Source of the DNA: a bacterium
GTDB lineage: Bacteria > UBP15 > UBA6099 > DSWB01
Length of the DNA stretch: 10,929 nucleotides
NCBI GenBank assembly: GCA_020061125.1
Contig: JAGUYV010000383.1
Span: 1-10,929, forward strand
Reading direction: 5' to 3'
Every line of letters begins with the position of its first letter. Positions within the stretch are counted from its first letter, which is position 1. The notes below the pieces were generated by a model. It had not been told where the DNA came from. It made no database searches and worked only from the letters and a program-made list of their open reading frames with translations. The translations under genes were made by a program, and so were the position numbers. Shown here in pieces: positions 6,383-10,929 of the stretch.

Positions 6383-7054
6383 ATGAAAAAGTACACCGAC
6401 TGGCAGAAGTATGTAAAAGAACAAACCGAGAAACTGAACCGGATGCGCCCCGCCGAAGAAGCGCCGCGCACGAATGTTCCCGAGATTGACGGCGACCGGT
6501 TCACGATCCGCAAAAAAGAAACTCTGCCCTCGACGCCGCCCGAGACCCGCGACAGCAGCGCACGCCCAGGCGCACGACCCCTGCCTTCAGACACGCGCAA
6601 GCCCTTTTCCCAGGCGGTCCCGCAGCAATCCGCGGACGAATCCGGCGAACCCGCAACTCCCATCACCTCTCCTTTCGTGTCCGTGCAGGACATATGGAAA
6701 TCCGCGGAAAAGACAACGCGGAAAAAACCCGCCGAGCACAGACAAGACAGCGCGGACCCCGGCTTCAAGGCGCGCGCCGCGCGCGTTCCCGAAGTCACGC
6801 GGGCCAAAAAGCCGGACCCTGTTCCAGACCCCCGCGCCCAGGCCGCACGCGAGGAATCCCGCGATGAAATCCTCGAACGGCTTATGAACCCGACCATCAC
6901 GCTCGAAGAAGCCGCGAAAATCATGGGCGTGTGCAAGGCCACGGTGCGCCGCTACACGGCCATGGGCATCCTGCCCCATTACCGCACGCCCGGCAACCAG
7001 CGCCGTTTCAAGCTTAACGACATCATTTCGTTCCTGGAAAACCAGCGCCGCTGA
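6383..7054 (+). CDS. Disordered protein with C-terminal BldC/MerR-like helix-turn-helix
   Basis: The 223-residue protein starts with ATG, 8 bases after AAGGGA (6369-6374). Residues 1-30 look helical and charged (MKKYTDWQKYVKEQTEKL). Residues 30-160 are Pro/Arg/Lys/Glu-rich and low in hydrophobics, so probably disordered, except for a short island SVQDIWKSAEK. The C-terminal 53 residues form a winged helix-turn-helix of the MerR/BldC/excisionase type: ITLEEAAKIMGVCKATVRRY (172-191), the wing GILPHYRTPGNQRRF (195-209), then NDIISFLENQ. This domain binds DNA in its relatives, usually as a dimer or along repeated sites. There is no effector-binding domain as in classical MerR regulators. It sits just upstream of the ligase gene and might control it or the operon. 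An excisionase is less likely because no integrase or attachment site is nearby. Confidence 0.85.
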   Translation: MKKYTDWQKYVKEQTEKLNRMRPAEEAPRTNVPEIDGDRFTIRKKETLPSTPPETRDSSARPGARPLPSDTRKPFSQAVPQQSADESGEPATPITSPFVSVQDIWKSAEKTTRKKPAEHRQDSADPGFKARAARVPEVTRAKKPDPVPDPRAQAAREESRDEILERLMNPTITLEEAAKIMGVCKATVRRYTAMGILPHYRTPGNQRRFKLNDIISFLENQRR

Positions 7055-7092
7055 ACCCGGGGCAAGAACCCGCGCCGCGCCGCTTTGCAACT

Positions 7093-7123
7093 TTGACATT
7101 CAGCAACTCAACTTTTCTCTGAT
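7093..7123 (+). promoter_or_regulatory. Candidate sigma-70-type promoter of the ligase gene
   Basis: TTGACA at 7093-7098 is a perfect -35 hexamer. TCTGAT at 7118-7123 matches four of six -10 positions at a spacing of 19 bases, two longer than ideal. The 7091-7128 segment is clearly more AT-rich than its surroundings and lies in the largest gap between genes here, 43 bases before the ATG at 7166. The weak -10 and long spacing keep confidence low; it could need an activator. Confidence 0.38.
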
Positions 7124-7128
7124 CAATC

Positions 7129-7149
7129 CGGCCCCCAGAATGGGCGCCG
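7129..7149 (+). other. Leader hairpin before the ligase gene
   Basis: CGGC (7129-7132) pairs with GCCG (7146-7149), and CCC (7134-7136) with GGG (7142-7144), separated by one C-C mismatch and closed by the loop AGAAT. It lies just after the candidate -10 box and 16 bases before the ATG. If transcription begins near 7130 it would form the 5' end of the mRNA. No T-run follows, so a terminator is unlikely. Confidence 0.3.
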
Positions 7150-7165
7150 CTCCTGGACGGATTTC

Positions 7166-10100
7166 ATGAACACTGCGCGCATCCAACGACCGGCATCCAC
7201 AGCCGAAACCATCGTGGAGATCTTTCTCCTGCCCCTGCTTCTTGCCGTTCCTTACGCCGTGCTGCTCCAGCTTTTCCGGGGCGTGAACAGCGAGCCGAAC
7301 TGGGTCTGGCTCTGGATCACCGTGGTTGCCGTGACCGCCGCAACCGTGGCGGCCTTCCATTTCCTGCGTCTCGAACTGGCGCGCCTGCCCCTGCCCTGGT
7401 TCGGCTCCGTGTATCTGGCCCAGACCGTTTTCTTCGTTTGCTTCTTCATCATCTTCAGTTCCCAGGAATCCTTCCGCCTGCCCCAGCAGACCCTGCTGCA
7501 GATCACAGTGTCCGCGTGCGCGCTGCTGTTCGCGATTCAAACGGCGTGGTCCGGCCGCGCTTACTGGCGCAAGACGCATCTGAACCTTCCCATTGCCCTG
7601 TCGCTGGCTTTCGCCCTGGTGTCCTTTGCGTTCTCTCCCAGCTTCTGGGTGAGCATGAAAGATTACATTGAGCTGGTATGCATCGCGATCCTGTTCTGGC
7701 TCATCGTCAACTCGTGGGACGCGCGCCGCCATTTCAGCCTCACCGCGGCTCTGGCCGTGCTCATCGGCTCTCTCATGGCGCTCATCGGCGTGGCCCAGCA
7801 CTTCAACGCCAACGAACTCTATGGCCTGGGCCGCAACCTGGACCCGTTCTCCACTCTGGGGAACAAGAACTATGTAGCCGAACTCCTGGCCATGGTCACG
7901 CCCCTGGCCCTGGCCATGACCATTGCGGTACGCAGGCTGCTGCACAGGGTTCTTCTGTGGATCGGCATCGAGTTCATGCTCATCGTGGTGATTGTGGCCG
8001 AGACCCGCGGCTCGTGGCTCGGTCTCATCATGGGCCTGCTCGTATTGCTGTTCTACGGGCTGGACAATTTCGGCCCGCGCATGCGCCGCGCCCTGGCGTT
8101 CACCATCGCCGCGTTCCTGGCCAACGCCCTGATCATCATGTATCTGTCCCAGAACCAGTTCGTGTTAGGCCCCGGCCCCATCGCATACAAAGAGCGCTTC
8201 CTGTCCATGGTGCGGGTGCTGGACTCTGCGTTGGCGTCGCGGCCGCAACTGTGGTACGGCGTGCTCGGGGCCATCCTCGCCGCGGTTGCGATATCGCAAT
8301 TCATGCTGCGCACGGCGCGCGCGCGCATCGCCGCCGCGATTTTCATTATCGCCGCCGCGGGCGTGACCCTGGCCTTCGAGCGCACCATCAAAACCCCGGA
8401 GCCGGCCCCGGTTCAGGCGCAGGCGGAGTCCTCGTACCAGAAGCCCCTGGACGACTCCATCGCCTCCCGCCGCTTCATCTACGGCGGCTCCATGCAGATG
8501 GTGCTCGAATATCCGCTGGGCGCGGGCATCGGCATCTTCAAGGTCCGCTATCTGCCCATGCTCAAGGACTATCTGCGCGACAACGGCATTGAGGAAATCC
8601 CGGGCTTCTTCAAGGATGTCAACGCCAAGGAAGCACACAATGAATATCTGCACACGCTCGCAGAGCAGGGGCCGATCGGTCTGTTCCTTGTGCTGTTTTT
8701 CATCATGCGGCTGATTCAGTATTTTTATCGCGTGTATTATCAGAGCCGCGACGCGTCCGTGCGCATGATCGTGCTGGGTGCGTTTTCCGGCCTCGCCGCC
8801 GTCGGCACCTCGGCCATGCTCGGGTTTCCGTTCCGCATCGTGCCCACGGCTGTGGTGTGCTGTCTGCTGCTGTCCCTGATGGTGTTCGCCGAAGCGCGCA
8901 ACCGCGCAAGGGACGACGGCAAGGATACGGAAAACCCGGACAGCGCCCCGGAGATCTGGCGCGCGTTTTCCCTCTCGCCCGTGCCACGCGCCGTCGTGCC
9001 CGCCGCGGCGCTCGTGTTCGCCGTGTTCACTTCCTTCTATTCATACAGTTGGCAAAACGCAAACATTCTCATGAAGAAGGGGGACGCGGCTCTGCGCGCC
9101 GCCGAGGGCCGCCAAAATCCTGAAGAAGTGAAACAGCTCACCGAACAGGCCCGGGAGATTCTCGAAAAAGCCTTGAGCTACGATCCGGCCAACGGCGAGA
9201 CCCTCATGAAACTCGGCATGTTCTACCAGAGCATGGCGCAGCGCGAGCCGGAAGCCTCGAAACAGCGCGAACAACTCTTCGACAAGGCCATTTCGCATCT
9301 CACGGAATCCCTCAAATACTTCGAGCTGCCCCAGTCGCGCCTCAACCTCGGCGCCGCGTACTTCCACAAGGGCATGCTCTATTTCTCCCGCGCGCGCACC
9401 CCCGAACATCAGCACCGCTCCGAGCAGCTTTTCAAACTCGGTTACGAGTATTTCGCCAAAGCCGAAAAGGAATTCGAAAGCACGCTGCGCATCTATCCCA
9501 ACTACTCGCTGCCGCACTTCAACCTCGCGCTGATTCAATACGAATACGCGCAGCGCATGACCGAGCGGGAACAGCAGAAACGCCAGGAAGCGTTCCTGCT
9601 GCGCCGCGAGGCCCAGGCCCAGCCGCCCGCACAGGCGGAACAGGCGCTCAAACGAGCCGAAGAACTCGAACGAGACGCCGCCGCTCTGCACAAGCAGGCC
9701 ATGGACCTTTATGATGTGGCCGTGCAACGCTTCAAAAAAACCCTGGAGATCGAACCCACCCTGGTCGTGGCCAGCTTCAAGCTCGGCATTTCCTACGAGC
9801 GCATGGACCGCCCTGATCTGGCGCGCGAACAATACGAGTCCACCATTCGCCTCACGGCCCAGTCGCCCACGGACAACGCCACCCTGGCCGACTCCTACTA
9901 CAACCTGGGCATCATCTACTCCGCGGACGCCATGGAATACGCCTCGCAGGCCGGCGCCGTGGGCCTGTCCCGCGAGCAGCAGCAGGCCGTGTTCGCCTCC
10001 CACGATCTGTTCGTGGAAAAATCCCGCGCCATGTTCAAGCGCGCCATTGACCATAACTACGCGCACATCAAGGCGCACAACAACCTCGCCAACATCCTGT

Positions 10101-10929
10101 ACCAGAAGGGCGAGGAGGACCAGGCCCTGTACCACTATGAGCAGGCGCTTTCCATTGATCCGAATTATCCCGAGGCCAAGCTGAACCTGGTGCTCATCAT
10201 GCTCTCGCAGGCGCAGCGCTCGCGCGACATGTTCAAGTTCCAGGAGTCCCAGCGCTACGCCGAGGAAATGCTGGCCATGAACCCGCAGGGTTCGCAGCTT
10301 CTCAAGGTGCTGCGCATCCTGGGCGTGTGCCACCGCAACCTTGGCAACCTGCAGCAGGCCAACAACTACCTCACGCAGCTCGTGACACAGTTCCGCGGAA
10401 GGCCCGAGATGAACATGCCCGACTACTCCATGGGCGTGCTGAACCTGGCCGAAACCCGCGCGGACCTGGGCGACGCCGCATCGGCCATGGACCTGGCCCG
10501 GCAGGCCGTGGCCAACCCGGTCACGCCCATAAACCAGCTCCGCGCCTTGAGCCGCCTGGCCTCGTGGGAATCAAAATCCGGGCAGGGCGCATCGGCCATG
10601 GCGCACTTCAAGCAGGCCATGGGGTTCATGGACACCTATTACAACGATCCGGAATTCGCGGACGCCGCCATGCAGTATGTGGACGCGCTCCTGCGCCAGG
10701 GCGCCCAGGACCAGGCCATCCGCTTTGTCGAGAACTACTACAAGTCAAAGCCCATCACCAACGACCGCATCAAGAGCGCGCTCACCTTCACCCTTGGCCG
10801 GATGTACGCGGGCGCGGGCCGCATGGACGCCGCGGCGCAATCCTTCCAGTCCATCATCAACAACGGCTGGTTCCAGGCCGAACAGGCGCGGCAGGAACTC
10901 GCCAGAGTGCGCGGTATGGCCGCGCGGCA
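7166..10929 (+). CDS. O-antigen ligase/polymerase (Wzy_C) fused to TPR repeats, 3' end outside
   Basis: From ATG at 7166 the frame stays open to the last base: 1254 codons plus two bases, no stop. An in-frame TGA at 7094 leaves this as the first ATG. About 630 residues form many membrane helices with the O-antigen ligase/polymerase signature: STLGNKNYVAELLA (229-242), ETRGSWLGL (279-287), YPLGAGIGIF (449-458) and AHNEYLHTLAEQGPIGL (490-506), where H491 lies in the presumed periplasmic loop. Family members (WaaL, Wzy, PglL-like) join or transfer lipid-linked glycans at the outer face of the inner membrane. After the last helix (about 612-630), residues 635-1254 are TPR-like helical repeats, for example YEQALSIDPNYPEAKLNLVL, broken by a Gln/Glu/Ala-rich helical stretch near 9560-9700. 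Counting helices, with basic RNRARDDGK on the inside, puts the TPRs in the periplasm. Whether it ligates lipid A-core, polymerises glycan or glycosylates protein cannot be told. Confidence 0.9.
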   Translation, partial: MNTARIQRPASTAETIVEIFLLPLLLAVPYAVLLQLFRGVNSEPNWVWLWITVVAVTAATVAAFHFLRLELARLPLPWFGSVYLAQTVFFVCFFIIFSSQESFRLPQQTLLQITVSACALLFAIQTAWSGRAYWRKTHLNLPIALSLAFALVSFAFSPSFWVSMKDYIELVCIAILFWLIVNSWDARRHFSLTAALAVLIGSLMALIGVAQHFNANELYGLGRNLDPFSTLGNKNYVAELLAMVTPLALAMTIAVRRLLHRVLLWIGIEFMLIVVIVAETRGSWLGLIMGLLVLLFYGLDNFGPRMRRALAFTIAAFLANALIIMYLSQNQFVLGPGPIAYKERFLSMVRVLDSALASRPQLWYGVLGAILAAVAISQFMLRTARARIAAAIFIIAAAGVTLAFERTIKTPEPAPVQAQAESSYQKPLDDSIASRRFIYGGSMQMVLEYPLGAGIGIFKVRYLPMLKDYLRDNGIEEIPGFFKDVNAKEAHNEYLHTLAEQGPIGLFLVLFFIMRLIQYFYRVYYQSRDASVRMIVLGAFSGLAAVGTSAMLGFPFRIVPTAVVCCLLLSLMVFAEARNRARDDGKDTENPDSAPEIWRAFSLSPVPRAVVPAAALVFAVFTSFYSYSWQNANILMKKGDAALRAAEGRQNPEEVKQLTEQAREILEKALSYDPANGETLMKLGMFYQSMAQREPEASKQREQLFDKAISHLTESLKYFELPQSRLNLGAAYFHKGMLYFSRARTPEHQHRSEQLFKLGYEYFAKAEKEFESTLRIYPNYSLPHFNLALIQYEYAQRMTEREQQKRQEAFLLRREAQAQPPAQAEQALKRAEELERDAAALHKQAMDLYDVAVQRFKKTLEIEPTLVVASFKLGISYERMDRPDLAREQYESTIRLTAQSPTDNATLADSYYNLGIIYSADAMEYASQAGAVGLSREQQQAVFASHDLFVEKSRAMFKRAIDHNYAHIKAHNNLANILYQKGEEDQALYHYEQALSIDPNYPEAKLNLVLIMLSQAQRSRDMFKFQESQRYAEEMLAMNPQGSQLLKVLRILGVCHRNLGNLQQANNYLTQLVTQFRGRPEMNMPDYSMGVLNLAETRADLGDAASAMDLARQAVANPVTPINQLRALSRLASWESKSGQGASAMAHFKQAMGFMDTYYNDPEFADAAMQYVDALLRQGAQDQAIRFVENYYKSKPITNDRIKSALTFTLGRMYAGAGRMDAAAQSFQSIINNGWFQAEQARQELARVRGMAAR
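10477..10601 (+). repeat. Direct repeat within adjacent TPR units
   Basis: The 14-mer CGCATCGGCCATGG occurs at 10477-10490 and again at 10588-10601, 111 bases (37 codons) apart and in the same frame. Both copies encode the ASAM turn of neighbouring TPR-like units. The spacing is close to one TPR length (34 residues), so this is best read as the trace of internal repeat duplication. Confidence 0.55.

Noticed and set aside
7678-8592. Plus-strand open frame of 304 codons within the ligase region
   Set aside because: It is a Pro/Arg/His/Gly-rich out-of-frame reading; the Wzy_C motifs and membrane helices are in the frame starting at 7166.
9041-10333. Minus-strand open frame of 430 codons opposite the TPR region
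   Set aside because: The plus strand is continuous TPR-coding sequence in frame with the ligase; the reverse reading has no recognisable domain.

Overview
The window is GC-rich bacterial DNA with strong G/C preference at third codon positions. All eight genes lie on the + strand. They encode a peptidoglycan-cleaving enzyme with a Sec signal peptide, a periplasmic-sensing HD-GYP protein and an O-antigen ligase/polymerase-family membrane protein. Together these suggest a Gram-negative-type bacterium, perhaps from a deltaproteobacterial-grade or candidate phylum. The phylum cannot be fixed from this sequence. I see no mobile elements, tRNA, rRNA or CRISPR arrays.

Layout: (1) 1-888, the 3' part of a gene for a PEGA-repeat protein. 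(2) 902-2632, a protein with a PP2C-fold domain that has lost its metal-binding aspartates, then one membrane helix, then a six-repeat NHL propeller. (3) 2710-3333, a secreted SLT-type lytic transglycosylase. (4) 3352-5679, a dCache-HAMP-GAF-HD-GYP receptor predicted to degrade cyclic di-GMP. (5) 5715-6053, a small charged protein I do not recognise. (6) 6062-6334, acylphosphatase. (7) 6383-7054, a mostly disordered protein ending in a BldC/MerR-like winged helix-turn-helix. (8) 7166 to the window end, a large open frame for a Wzy_C-type O-antigen ligase/polymerase fused to more than 600 residues of TPR repeats. It has no stop codon inside the window.

Genes 1-7 are separated by 8-77 bases with no convincing terminator and could be one transcript. 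The largest gap, 111 bases before gene 8, holds a perfect -35 hexamer and a leader hairpin, so the ligase gene may have its own promoter. The common theme is the cell envelope and signalling across it: periplasmic scaffold domains (PEGA, NHL, TPR), wall cleavage, surface-polysaccharide assembly and cyclic di-GMP turnover. The least conventional items are the catalytically dead PP2C-TM-NHL protein beside a PEGA protein and the very large ligase-TPR fusion. A joint envelope-signalling role is inference from gene order.
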